A DNA stretch of 64,000 nucleotides from Terriglobia bacterium. Lineage in GTDB: Bacteria > Acidobacteriota > Terriglobia > JAJPHL01. The DNA lies in assembly GCA_021325275.1 (NCBI GenBank), contig JAJPHL010000063.1:1-64000 (forward strand), written 5' to 3'. A program made the position numbers and the translations under genes. The notes under the pieces are model-generated. The model was not told the DNA's origin. It did no database searches and was given only the letters and a program-made list of their open reading frames with translations. Positions 38,633-47,208 of the stretch are shown here, one piece after another; position 1 is the stretch's first letter; each line of letters opens with the position of its first letter.

Positions 38633-39142
38633 ATGTTCAAGCCAACTGAAACGTTTTCGAGTGAAGAAGTCGCCGACCTCTCGGGCGTGACCGCCCGTCA
38701 ACTGCAGTGGTGGGATGAAAAGGGCGTCGTGTCGCCGCAACATCACGGCCATCGCCGCCGCTATCGCCTGGAAGAATTGCTGGAAGTCACGGTGATCTCC
38801 GAACTCCGCGACAAGGGCTTTTCGCTCCAGAAGATCCGCAAGGTTCTGCGCTTCTTGCAGCGCGAACTCGGCCGCCGCCTCGCCGACTTGCTGAAGGCCT
38901 CGAGCGACTACCATCTGCTCACCGACGGGAAAAATATTTTCCTCGAAGACAACCACAAGAAAATCATCGACCTCTTGAAGAACTCGCGCCAGCCGATCAT
39001 TTCGGTCTGCTTGACGGACCAAGTGCGCCGCCTGGAATTGGAAGCGAAGCAAAGCGACATGTTCAAGAAGCGCGCCGGACGCGAAACTGTGGAGGCGGCG
39101 CGCCCGTCACGCCGCGCGACGGCGTTGGCCTCGCGGGCATAG
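38633..39142 (+). CDS. MerR-family transcriptional regulator
   Basis: 169-residue regulator. AGGTGAG precedes ATG 38633. The N-terminal winged helix is clear (SEEVADLSGVTARQLQWWDEKGVVSP, HRRRYRLEELLEVTVISELRDKGFSLQKIRKVLRFL). The rest lacks cysteine-rich metal sites and shows a DGKNIFLEDN segment and a basic C-terminal tail (KKRAGRETVEAARPSRRATALASRA). The effector is unknown. It is divergently placed to the DUF1444 gene, sharing a 150-base intergenic region. Confidence 0.87.
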   Translation: MFKPTETFSSEEVADLSGVTARQLQWWDEKGVVSPQHHGHRRRYRLEELLEVTVISELRDKGFSLQKIRKVLRFLQRELGRRLADLLKASSDYHLLTDGKNIFLEDNHKKIIDLLKNSRQPIISVCLTDQVRRLELEAKQSDMFKKRAGRETVEAARPSRRATALASRA

Positions 39143-39187
39143 ACCTAGCCTAACGTCCGTTCTTGCTCTTTTTCAAGGTGTCCCGGC

Positions 39188-39409
39188 ATGAAATTCCGCG
39201 CCGAGAGACAAGGCCGCGTTCGTCAGTCGACGACGAGTACACACCCCGAGCAAAGGCGCGGAATTGACGCGCAGTTGGCAGAAGCGATGAAGGGACCATT
39301 CTACGGTCCCTTCACAGTCGAAGAAATGATCAAGCACATCGAGGGAATGGTCAAGAAGCGTGCAGCCGCACGCAGGCGGCGCCGTCATTCACGCTCGCGC
39401 ACGATATAA
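39188..39409 (+). CDS. Small basic protein, possibly antitoxin-like
   Basis: 73 residues with AAGGTG about ten bases before the ATG. The middle, EAMKGPFYGPFTVEEMIKHIEGM, recalls the GPF.SVEEMI..L tail of several small antitoxins, and the C-terminus is a run of Arg and Lys. No toxin gene is adjacent. The coding call rests on the ribosome site, the clean frame and the motif. A nucleic-acid-binding role is possible because of the basic tail. Confidence 0.5.
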   Translation: MKFRAERQGRVRQSTTSTHPEQRRGIDAQLAEAMKGPFYGPFTVEEMIKHIEGMVKKRAAARRRRRHSRSRTI

Positions 39410-39482
39410 AAATCTTTTCCCACACGCAGCCGTGCTATAACTCAAGGCCAGCGTTCCCGCGTCCCCCCAAGAGGAGTAGTCT

Positions 39483-42400
39483 ATGGGCAAGTTCCGGCTC
39501 GTTGCTGCGGCCGCCATCGTGTGGTCGCTTTCCTGTGCCTCCCAAAGCAAGACCGCTGTCGTCGAGGATTTCAATTCCGCTCCCTTAAGCTTCGAGGCGA
39601 ATTCGAGCCAAGCGCCGTCGAACGTCAAGTTCGTCGCGCGAGGCGCGGGGTACTCGGTGGTGCTCGCTGCCGACGAGGTGATCCTCAACAATGGCGCGGG
39701 ACGCTCGCCGGTGCGCATGAAACTCGCCTATGGCACGGCGCCCACGGTCGAAGCGCTTGACGCGCTGCCGGGACGCTCCAGCTATTTCATCGGCAACGAT
39801 CCGTCGAAGTCGCGCACGGGCGTCGCGCAATACGCACGCGTGCGCTATCGCAACGTGTATCCCGGCGTCGACGTGATTTTCTACGGCACGCGTCAACGCC
39901 TGGAATACGACTTGATCGTCGCGCCGGGCGTCGACGTATCGAAAATTGCGTGGGAGTTTTCCGGCGGCGGCAAGTTGCAACTCGATCCTCGCGGCGATCT
40001 CGTGCTGAAGACAAGCGGCGGCGAGTTGCGGCAAGCGCGCCCGCGCGTTTATCAGGAAGCGCACGGCGGGCGGCAGTTCGTCGATTGCGATTACGTGGTC
40101 AAAGGCCGGCACTCGGTGGGATTCCGCGTCGCGAAATACGATTCGTCCAAGCCGCTGATCGTCGATCCTACGCTCGCCTTCACCACGTACTTGGCCGGAA
40201 GCAACGTGGACTTTATTCAAGGCTTGGCCATCGACACTTCCGGGAATCTGTACGTGGTCGGCCAAACCAACTCCACGAGTTTTCCTGTGACCACGGGCGT
40301 CGTGCAGACGAAGATCGGCGGCGGCATCGACTTTTTTGTCGCCAAGCTCAGTTCCAGCGGAACGGTGATTTACTGCACCTACGTGGGCGGTTCAGGCAAC
40401 GAATTTCCGACGGGCATCGCGGTCGATGCTTCAGGCAACGCCTACATCACGGGATCGACCTCGTCGAAGGATTATCCGGTCACGGCGGGCGTGGTGCAGG
40501 GCACTTTCCAAAGCGCGCCTCCGCCGAGTTCGACAGGCTCAAACGCCGTCCTCACGAAGCTCAACGCCGCGGGCACCGCGCTTGTCTATTCCACCTACAT
40601 TGGTGCTTATGGCAGCGGATCGAACGCGATTACGGTTGATTCGACCGGCGCGGCCTACGTCACCGGTCACGCGTCCAGCGGTCTTGCGCTGGTAAATGCT
40701 TTCCAATCCACGCCCGGCGGCGCGTTTATCGAAAAGGTGAATCCGGCCGGCACGGCTTACTTGCTTTCAACGTTCCTGGGAGGCAGCGGCATTGACTACG
40801 GGAATGCCATTACGCTCGATTCGTCGGGCAACATTTATGTCGCGGGATACACGAACTCGAAGAACTTTCCGACTGTTAAGCCGGTCCAGGCGTCCCTGGC
40901 GTCGACTTCCGGCTACAACGTGTTTGTGGCAGAGCTGAACGCCGCGGGTTCGGCGCTCCTGTTCTCTACTTACTTTGGCGGCAGTGTCAACGACCTGGCC
41001 ACTGGCATCGCGCTCGACAAGGACGGCAGCATCGTGATCACGGGACAAACAGCGTCGCCGAATTTTCCGACGACGAGCGGCGCGTTTCAGACCACCTTCG
41101 GCGGGTCGGCCACCAACACCAACAGTTTTGTGACGAATGCGTTTGTCGCGAAGTTCGCACCGGCGACGTCGTCGGCCGGTGCGGAATCGGTGCATGAGCC
41201 CGACGGCGCAACCGCCACGGGATTCAACCTCAATTTGAGTACGTTTCTCGGCGGCAGCGGAGCGGACGTAGGCTCCGCGGTTTCGATCGACACGAACCAG
41301 ACGTATTACGTCACAGGAAATACAACCTCCATGAATTTTCCGGTGATGAACGCGGTACAGCCGACTCTATTGGGCGGCTACAAGAATGCGTTTCTCGTGG
41401 CATTCGATAAACTCGGCAAATTTCTGTTCGGCACGTATCTCGGAACGCAAGGTCCCACTTATGGGTTCGGCGTCGTGACCGATCAACAGCAGAACGTCTA
41501 TGTCGCCGGCGAGGGCGCGTGCACAGGGACTCCGAATTGTCCGGTCACGAACTTCGCAGCGGGAGTCGTGGAGAAGATTACGCCCGTTGTCCAGCCGCCG
41601 TGCACCTACTCGATCTCGCCGGGTGGAAGAACTTATGGGGTAATCGAGATTAGCGACTCCTTTAGCGTATCGTCGCCGCCGGGGTGTACTTGGACTGTAG
41701 GGACTTCCTCGTCCTTCATCACCATTGACGCTGATCAATCGTTTGGGATGCTTGTCAGCTTTTCGCTATCAATGAACAGCACCGGCTCTCCACGTGTCGG
41801 GACGATAACAGTCACAGGACAAAACGGTCAAAGCATAGACTTCTTGGTTACCCAAACGACATGCACGTATGACTGGTCTCCGTTTTCTCTTAACTTCGGT
41901 GCCTTACCTGGGTCGATGTCCATAAGCGTTGTTACCCAGCCTGGGTGTTCATGGACCGCCGACACCGATGCCACTTGGCTCACTATCTCTCCATCATCCG
42001 GTACTGGCTCGGGATCAATCGTCGTTGTCGCCATGGCCTATCCGAGCGCAGGGACGAGCCGGCACGCAATCTTGTTCTTGACCGGCACCTCAACTACCAC
42101 CACCGGCCGAGCTATTGTGTTCCAGTACCCGCCTCCCGAGCCGGCTCAGGGCGGGACGGTTAGCTCGGCAGGATCGAGCGCTGCTACGGGCGGCGTCATC
42201 GGCTCCACATATGGTACAAATTTGGCCCCGACCACCGCGGGCGCCACGCTGAACGCGCAAAACATGCTGCCGACAACCATCGCCAGCGATCCGGGCAACA
42301 CAACGGTTTCGGTGACGGGAACGCCGACGCATTCGGTGGATCGCTTGGGAATTGGAGCCGGTGCCGGTGCCACGACAACGATCAACGCTCCGCTGTTTTT

Positions 42401-42938
42401 CGTCTCGCCGACGCAAATCAATTTTCAGATGCCGTGGGAATTTGTCGGCGCGCAGCAGGTTTCCTTGGCCGTGACGAGTTTTGGCGTGACCAGCGCGCCG
42501 GTCACCGTGAATCTCGCGAATCCCTCGCCGGCGATTTTCTCGATCAACCAGCAGGGAACAGGCCAGGGCGTGGTGCAGCTCGCGAACTCAACGACATTCG
42601 CCGCGCCCTCGGGAAGCATTCCCGGCGTGCAGTCGAGTCCCGTGACGCGCGGCAATTTCGTGACGATCTATTGCACGGGACTCGGCGCGGTGACGAATCA
42701 GCCGGTCGATGGCGCGCTGAGTTCGGGGACGAACTTGTCACTGGTAGTTGCCACGGTCACGGCAACCGTCGGGGGAGTGAACGCCCCCGTCAGTTTTGCG
42801 GGTCTCGCACCGGGATTCGTGGCGCTGTATCAGGTGAACGTCCAGGTACCCACGGGCGCCAACACCGGCAGCGCGATTCCGCTCGTCATCAACGTAGGCG
42901 GCACGGCGTCGAATACGGTGACAATCGCGGTGCAGTAA
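39483..42938 (+). CDS. Large secreted SBBP-repeat/BACON/TIGR03437-type protein
   Basis: 1151 residues, exported (MGKFRLVAAAAIVWSLSCASQSK), with GAGGAG before the ATG. After an N-terminal beta domain (FEANSSQAPSNVKFVARGAGYSVVL, residues about 35-230) come SBBP-type propeller repeats (GLAIDTSGNLYVVGQTNSTSFPV, GIAVDASGNAYITGSTSSKDYPV, AITLDSSGNIYVAGYTNSKNFPT and more, about 230-690). Two BACON-like beta domains follow (CTYSISPGGRTYG...GCTWTV, CTYDWSPFSLNFG...GCSWTADTDATWLTISPSSG). The last about 250 residues match the TIGR03437 domain typical of Solibacter relatives (NPSPAIFSINQQGTGQG, VTRGNFVTIYCTGLG). Probably a surface or matrix protein binding glycans; no enzyme motif is seen. The BACON stretch (41.6-42.1 kb) is visibly less GC-rich than its flanks. 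Confidence 0.88.
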   Translation: MGKFRLVAAAAIVWSLSCASQSKTAVVEDFNSAPLSFEANSSQAPSNVKFVARGAGYSVVLAADEVILNNGAGRSPVRMKLAYGTAPTVEALDALPGRSSYFIGNDPSKSRTGVAQYARVRYRNVYPGVDVIFYGTRQRLEYDLIVAPGVDVSKIAWEFSGGGKLQLDPRGDLVLKTSGGELRQARPRVYQEAHGGRQFVDCDYVVKGRHSVGFRVAKYDSSKPLIVDPTLAFTTYLAGSNVDFIQGLAIDTSGNLYVVGQTNSTSFPVTTGVVQTKIGGGIDFFVAKLSSSGTVIYCTYVGGSGNEFPTGIAVDASGNAYITGSTSSKDYPVTAGVVQGTFQSAPPPSSTGSNAVLTKLNAAGTALVYSTYIGAYGSGSNAITVDSTGAAYVTGHASSGLALVNAFQSTPGGAFIEKVNPAGTAYLLSTFLGGSGIDYGNAITLDSSGNIYVAGYTNSKNFPTVKPVQASLASTSGYNVFVAELNAAGSALLFSTYFGGSVNDLATGIALDKDGSIVITGQTASPNFPTTSGAFQTTFGGSATNTNSFVTNAFVAKFAPATSSAGAESVHEPDGATATGFNLNLSTFLGGSGADVGSAVSIDTNQTYYVTGNTTSMNFPVMNAVQPTLLGGYKNAFLVAFDKLGKFLFGTYLGTQGPTYGFGVVTDQQQNVYVAGEGACTGTPNCPVTNFAAGVVEKITPVVQPPCTYSISPGGRTYGVIEISDSFSVSSPPGCTWTVGTSSSFITIDADQSFGMLVSFSLSMNSTGSPRVGTITVTGQNGQSIDFLVTQTTCTYDWSPFSLNFGALPGSMSISVVTQPGCSWTADTDATWLTISPSSGTGSGSIVVVAMAYPSAGTSRHAILFLTGTSTTTTGRAIVFQYPPPEPAQGGTVSSAGSSAATGGVIGSTYGTNLAPTTAGATLNAQNMLPTTIASDPGNTTVSVTGTPTHSVDRLGIGAGAGATTTINAPLFFVSPTQINFQMPWEFVGAQQVSLAVTSFGVTSAPVTVNLANPSPAIFSINQQGTGQGVVQLANSTTFAAPSGSIPGVQSSPVTRGNFVTIYCTGLGAVTNQPVDGALSSGTNLSLVVATVTATVGGVNAPVSFAGLAPGFVALYQVNVQVPTGANTGSAIPLVINVGGTASNTVTIAVQ

Positions 42939-42942
42939 TTCG

Positions 42943-43026
42943 GAGTGCTGAGTCCTGAGTGCTGAGTCCTAAGTTCTGAGTAAGCTGGATGCTTCACTCA
43001 GGACTCAGCACTCAGCACTCAGGACT
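42943..43026. repeat. GTGCTGAGTCCTGAGT inverted repeat, probable terminator
   Basis: AGTGCTGAGTCCTGAGTGCTGAG on the left pairs with CTCAGGACTCAGCACTCAGCACTC on the right with a loop of about 20 bases. It fills the gap between two convergent genes and should terminate both. The wording belongs to a simple repeat known from many environmental genomes. Confidence 0.6.
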
Positions 43027-43032
43027 ATAAGG

Positions 43033-44541
43033 TTATTCGGGACGCTTGCGTTCTGCCCGCGCTTTCGCCACGATCGCCTTCACGTCGGCCATCAACTCCG
43101 GCACGTGATACGAAATGCCGTCCTTGATGGTCCACTCGACGCCGCCGGTGTGTACGGCCTTGCCGTCCTTGATGTCCTCGACGCCGGTGGGATAGAGCAC
43201 CTTCAAATTTTCCACGGGATTTCCGTTGACGATCAACAAGTCGGCGAGATAGCCGCCGCGCACGCGGCCGAATTCACGCTCGTGTCCGAGCACGCGCGCG
43301 CCGTTATTGGTGGCGTGCTGCAAAACCTTGAGCGTTGGGAAGCCCGCTTCCTGGTGCAGTTCCAATTCGCGCAGCAGTCCAAAGCCGTACATCTGATAAA
43401 TGAATCCGGCGTCGTCGCCCGTCGCGACGAGTCCACCGCGGCGCTCGAATTCGCGCACCGCCGCCATCCAGATGCGATAGTTTTCCTTCCAAAACGTTTC
43501 GTCGGTCGACGACCAGCCGAAGAAATACGATCCGTGATTGCGCGGGTTGGGTTTGAAATACTCTTCCAACGTGGGATGCAAGTAGTCGGCGAACCACGGC
43601 TGCGTTTGCGCGCGTTGCAGATCGCGGCTCGCTTCGTAGATGTCGAAGGTGGGCACCCAGGCGACGTGCTTTTCGATCATCGCGTCCAAAACTTTCATCA
43701 GTTTCTGCTGATCGGCTTCGCGCCACAAGTGTCCGGCCCAACGGAAACGGTCGGTTTCGTTGTTGTAGTTGTAATTCGTGGGGAAGGCCTGCACGCCGTC
43801 GGGCAGCGCGGCGTCGGGAATGCCGTACCAGTGTTCGATCGAGCGGCTGCCGAAGTTGATGTCGTCCCACGCGTTCGTTTCCTCTACGCCAATATGATGC
43901 GCAATTGGCAGATTCAGCTTGTGCGCTTCGTCTTCCACCGCTTCCATCACGTCGCGATAAATCCCTAGAAGCTTGATGCCGTCGGCGCCCATCTCTTTCA
44001 ACTGGCGTACGCGCTGGCGTCCTTCCTCGGGCGTGTTGATGCGTCCCAGCATCGGATACGCGAAGATGCGCGGCGCAGCGACTTCGCCCTTCGCGCTTTG
44101 CTCGCGGAGCTTCAGTGTTTTCGCCGTGTCGCTGCCGACGTCGCGGATCGTGGTGATGCCGCACGATAGCCAAATCTTCAGCTCGTAGTCGAGGGGTTGC
44201 GGCGTTCCGCCGCGTTCCTCTTGAATGTGTGCGTGCGCGTTGACCAGCCCCGGCATCACGTATTTTCCCGTGGCGTCGAATTCCACCGCGCCTTCCTGCG
44301 CGGGCCGCCGCGCGCCTCCCATGCCCGGCGTGCGTCCCGCCGACACGGCGTCGGTGGGCACGACGTCGACGATGCGATTGTTCTCGATGATGATGTCTTT
44401 GGGACCCGCCGCCGGCGTGCCGTTGCCCTCAATCACCATCGCGTGGCGAATGATCAACCGCGGATAGCGATGGCCGTGCTGAAGCGTCTGCGCCGAAAGC
44501 AATGAAGCGAGCGTGAGTACGAGTGCTGCAATTGTTCGCAT
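43033..44541 (-). CDS. Secreted amidohydrolase (imidazolonepropionase/prolidase-like)
   Basis: 502-residue metal-dependent hydrolase. The start at 44541 (MRTIAALVLTLASLLSAQ) gives a signal peptide; a longer frame upstream enters the family C repeat. Metal ligands: HAH in VNAHAHIQEE, a probable Lys/Glu region (GADGIKLLGIY), His in LPIAHHIG, HWYG, and the terminal Asp in VATGDDAG. HEREFGRVRGGYLADLLIVNGNPVENLKVL is the standard C-terminal composite beta-sandwich of amidohydrolases. Acidobacterial relatives are annotated as Xaa-Pro dipeptidases or imidazolonepropionases without proof. The substrate is likely a cyclic amide or dipeptide. Confidence 0.85.
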   Translation of the reverse strand: MRTIAALVLTLASLLSAQTLQHGHRYPRLIIRHAMVIEGNGTPAAGPKDIIIENNRIVDVVPTDAVSAGRTPGMGGARRPAQEGAVEFDATGKYVMPGLVNAHAHIQEERGGTPQPLDYELKIWLSCGITTIRDVGSDTAKTLKLREQSAKGEVAAPRIFAYPMLGRINTPEEGRQRVRQLKEMGADGIKLLGIYRDVMEAVEDEAHKLNLPIAHHIGVEETNAWDDINFGSRSIEHWYGIPDAALPDGVQAFPTNYNYNNETDRFRWAGHLWREADQQKLMKVLDAMIEKHVAWVPTFDIYEASRDLQRAQTQPWFADYLHPTLEEYFKPNPRNHGSYFFGWSSTDETFWKENYRIWMAAVREFERRGGLVATGDDAGFIYQMYGFGLLRELELHQEAGFPTLKVLQHATNNGARVLGHEREFGRVRGGYLADLLIVNGNPVENLKVLYPTGVEDIKDGKAVHTGGVEWTIKDGISYHVPELMADVKAIVAKARAERKRPE

Positions 44542-44584
44542 GGAAACGGATAGTAGCACAAGTAGGACTGGTGTCCGATCATGC

Positions 44585-44786
44585 CCTAATTTGCGTTGTG
44601 TTGTTGTCAGAACCATTCGCGGTAGCGAATGGGTTCGCTAGCGTCGGCCGCGCAGACGACTCCCGTCGAACGCGGAATAATCCGAATTTGCGTTGATTGG
44701 AACCGTCGGTGTCGGAAGGGCCAGCGAGCCCATTCGCTACCGCGAATGGTTCTGACAACGGCAACACAACCATGGCGCAAATTAGG
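44585..44786. repeat. Dispersed inverted-repeat element, family C copy 2
   Basis: A more complete copy than that at 7236-7424. The ends CCTAATTTGCG and CGCAAATTAGG are inverted, followed by TTGTGTTG and the shared TGTCAGAACCATTCGCGG arm. The centre differs from copy 1 in detail but keeps GACGACTCCC and GGAAGGGCCAGCGAGCCCAT. No coding capacity. It separates the amidohydrolase and the VWFA-type gene, both on the minus strand. Confidence 0.7.
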
Positions 44787-44791
44787 ACCTC

Positions 44792-46360
44792 TTACGGAAC
44801 TTGAATCGCATTGAGCGATCCGGCGACTTTGCCGTCGGCGTCGAGCGCCACCGTGCTGAGGCGATATTGTCCGGCGGGGACTTCCAACACCAGCGACGCA
44901 TTCACGCCCTGCTGCTTCATCGATTCAAACTTGCCGTCCGTCAGCGCGAATTCCATTGAGCCTTCCTTGCCCGCGACAAAATTCCCGCTCGGGTCGAGCA
45001 CCGCCGCCACAAACGTCAGCTTTTGCGTGTGGCGATTGTTGCGTGCGCCGAACTGGAGACCCTTGAGATCGACGTGAAGCGTCACCGGCACCGCGATTTT
45101 GCCGTTGGCGAGCTTGGTCGATTGTCCTAAGCTCGGCTTCAGCGGAAAATCCGCCGCCGGTTTCGTGGAAAGCACTTGCGCATCGAGTCGCGCTCGCATC
45201 GCGGGGTCCTCGCCGGGCGCCGCCGCTTCTTTCGACGGGTAGTAGCCGAGACGCGCTTCCAAATGACTCGCGCCCATTTGGTTTGACCCCGGCGTCTTCA
45301 GCGCGACTTCGATGCGGCGGAATTTCTCGCCCTCGCCTTGATGCATCGCGAGCAAGTAAGTGACCGCGGGAATGTCGCCGAACTCGCGGTAGCCGCGAGA
45401 GAATTGGTCGCCGTCACGGTGGAAAAACAGTCCTCCGGTGTCGGCGGCAAACACGGCCATTGCTTGCTCGGTGCCTAGGCGGCTCACCGTAAACGTATAC
45501 GTCGAGGGCGGCAGCTCGTAAACCGGTTCCGCCAGCGAAGCAGGCGATTCCTTCAGCGCGCTCTTGGTGTCGATCACGTTGATTACCACGTTGGCCGCGG
45601 CCGTTTGCGAAATGACGGCGTCTTGTTCTTTTTCCGGCATGCCCATGAAGCCGGGCGAGAGAATCACGATGGCGCGTCCGCCGCGCATCTTGGCGAGATC
45701 CTTATCGTACGCGGAGATCAAGTCGAGGAAATGTCGGGAAATGAATTCGCCGCTCCACGCGAGGTCGATGCCGGTGGACGATTGGCCGGCCGGCGCGGGC
45801 GGATCGTACGTGGATCGCTCTTTACCGGGGATTTGTCCCGGCTGCACGCGTGTGGGTGGCGCCAGTAGCGGCGTGGCGTGCTGCTGGATTCGCTCGATCG
45901 CTCCGACCAGGGCGTCCTTGTCGCCGATGAAATCGGTGACGCGTCCGGAAAACGTTGTGGCGATCGATACAAGATCGTCCGCCGCGATGCCGTCTCTCAC
46001 AAATCGCACCGCGACGGACTTCGCGCGCAGCAGTTGTCCCGTCGACGAACCGTAATCGTCAAAGCAAAGCGCGATGTATTTGTGGCCGGCCGCGCCAAAC
46101 GCGTTGACGGCTTCGATGGGAATTTCTTTGCCCTGATCCGAAAGTTGGAAATCCACAGACTTCAAGCCGGAAACGGCGCGTCCATGTGCATCACGCACTG
46201 CAACGGCGACGGGAAGAAAAAGCTCGCCGGCGGCCAATCCGCTGGGCGCGCTCGGCGCGTATGCGCGACTTGCCACGCGGACTTCTGGTTCCTCCGGCGG
46301 ACGCTGCGCCGACGCGCAAAGGGCGATCACGGTGACGATGGCTGAGAATCCACGAGACAT
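44792..46360 (-). CDS. Secreted VWFA-related protein (TIGR03436-type)
   Basis: 522-residue exported protein. The start at 46360 (MSRGFSAIVTVIALCASAQ) gives a signal peptide. The N-terminal VWFA-related domain shows VAVAVRDAHGRAVSGLKSVDFQLSDQGKEIPIEA, YIALCFDDYGSSTGQLLRAKSVAVRFV, DLVSIATTFSGRVTDFIGDKDALVGAIERI and GRAIVILSPGF. The MIDAS motif is degenerate (DDYGSS instead of DxSxS). A beta-rich second half follows. Such proteins are abundant in Acidobacteriota and of unknown role, perhaps adhesion. A protein with a Pro-rich N-terminus is encoded just upstream on the same strand. Confidence 0.82.
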   Translation of the reverse strand: MSRGFSAIVTVIALCASAQRPPEEPEVRVASRAYAPSAPSGLAAGELFLPVAVAVRDAHGRAVSGLKSVDFQLSDQGKEIPIEAVNAFGAAGHKYIALCFDDYGSSTGQLLRAKSVAVRFVRDGIAADDLVSIATTFSGRVTDFIGDKDALVGAIERIQQHATPLLAPPTRVQPGQIPGKERSTYDPPAPAGQSSTGIDLAWSGEFISRHFLDLISAYDKDLAKMRGGRAIVILSPGFMGMPEKEQDAVISQTAAANVVINVIDTKSALKESPASLAEPVYELPPSTYTFTVSRLGTEQAMAVFAADTGGLFFHRDGDQFSRGYREFGDIPAVTYLLAMHQGEGEKFRRIEVALKTPGSNQMGASHLEARLGYYPSKEAAAPGEDPAMRARLDAQVLSTKPAADFPLKPSLGQSTKLANGKIAVPVTLHVDLKGLQFGARNNRHTQKLTFVAAVLDPSGNFVAGKEGSMEFALTDGKFESMKQQGVNASLVLEVPAGQYRLSTVALDADGKVAGSLNAIQVP

Positions 46361-46409
46361 AAGGCTATCGAAACGGATGGTAGCACAACGGCCAAACACC
46401 CGGCCTGCG

Positions 46410-47186
46410 CTAATGTACGTGCTCGTCTAACTGCGGCGTTTGCGGAAAATCAAAGGTCGCGCCGGCCAGGTGCGCGCCTATGTATCCGATCCGGGGATTG
46501 TGCGGATCGAGCTTGAAAAACACGGTGCCGTCGATCACGTCGCCGGGCTTGAGCGTTTGATCCGGTAGGATGATCGCCGAGGCGGTGGCCAGCGCGCGCA
46601 TTTTTCCTCCGCCGCCCATGTTGGAAAGCACCGCGTGTTTGCGTGCCTCGTAATAACCCACGGTTTTCTGGTTCGCGAAACCGAAGAGCATCGTCTCGTA
46701 GGCGTTCACGAGTTCTCCCATCGCCTTGGAGTTCGAGCGCTGCTGGATTTCGTCGAGCACGCTATCTTCCAGCGATCCGTTGATCATCGCCGTGCCCGGA
46801 TCCTGACGGATCTCGAAAAACTGCGGCGCGACATGCACAGGTTTCTTCGATCCGTTGCTGATCCACACTTGGATCGTGGAATACTCCAGGATCGTGCGAT
46901 TCAATGGCGCCACCATCACCGTGACGCCTTGCTTCGCGAGCATCGAGTACGACAGGCCGCGATACGGCATTTCGACGCTGTGTTGTTGCACCTGCGGTTC
47001 CGGGTCTTGCTCGGGCGCTGCTTGTTTCGGTTGCGGCGCGGCGGGCGGCGAATCCGGTGCGGTTGGTTTCGGTTCGGGCGCGGCCTTCGGTTTTTGCGGG
47101 GGAACGACCGGCGCGGGCGGAAGAGTTTGTTGAAAACCTGACGCCAGAAACATCGCGAGGGCGAGAACAAGTCTTCCAACCACCAT
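46410..47186 (-). CDS. Secreted protein with proline-rich linker, unknown function
   Basis: 258 residues. Signal peptide MVVGRLVLALAMFLASGFQ, then about 45 residues rich in Pro, Ala, Lys and Gln (PPAPVVPPQKPKAAPEPKP), typical of a cell-wall-spanning linker. The globular part begins about residue 70 (VEMPYRGLSYSMLAKQGVTVMVAPLNRTI) and includes a beta pattern (IQVWISNGSKKPVHVAPQFFEI) and HNPRIGYIGAHLAG. I recognise no family. The gap to the VWFA-type gene on the same strand is 49 bases, so the two may be co-transcribed. Divergent from the flavin oxidoreductase gene. Confidence 0.65.
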   Translation of the reverse strand: MVVGRLVLALAMFLASGFQQTLPPAPVVPPQKPKAAPEPKPTAPDSPPAAPQPKQAAPEQDPEPQVQQHSVEMPYRGLSYSMLAKQGVTVMVAPLNRTILEYSTIQVWISNGSKKPVHVAPQFFEIRQDPGTAMINGSLEDSVLDEIQQRSNSKAMGELVNAYETMLFGFANQKTVGYYEARKHAVLSNMGGGGKMRALATASAIILPDQTLKPGDVIDGTVFFKLDPHNPRIGYIGAHLAGATFDFPQTPQLDEHVH

Positions 47187-47208
47187 GGCGTGAATATATC
47201 ATGGCGCT

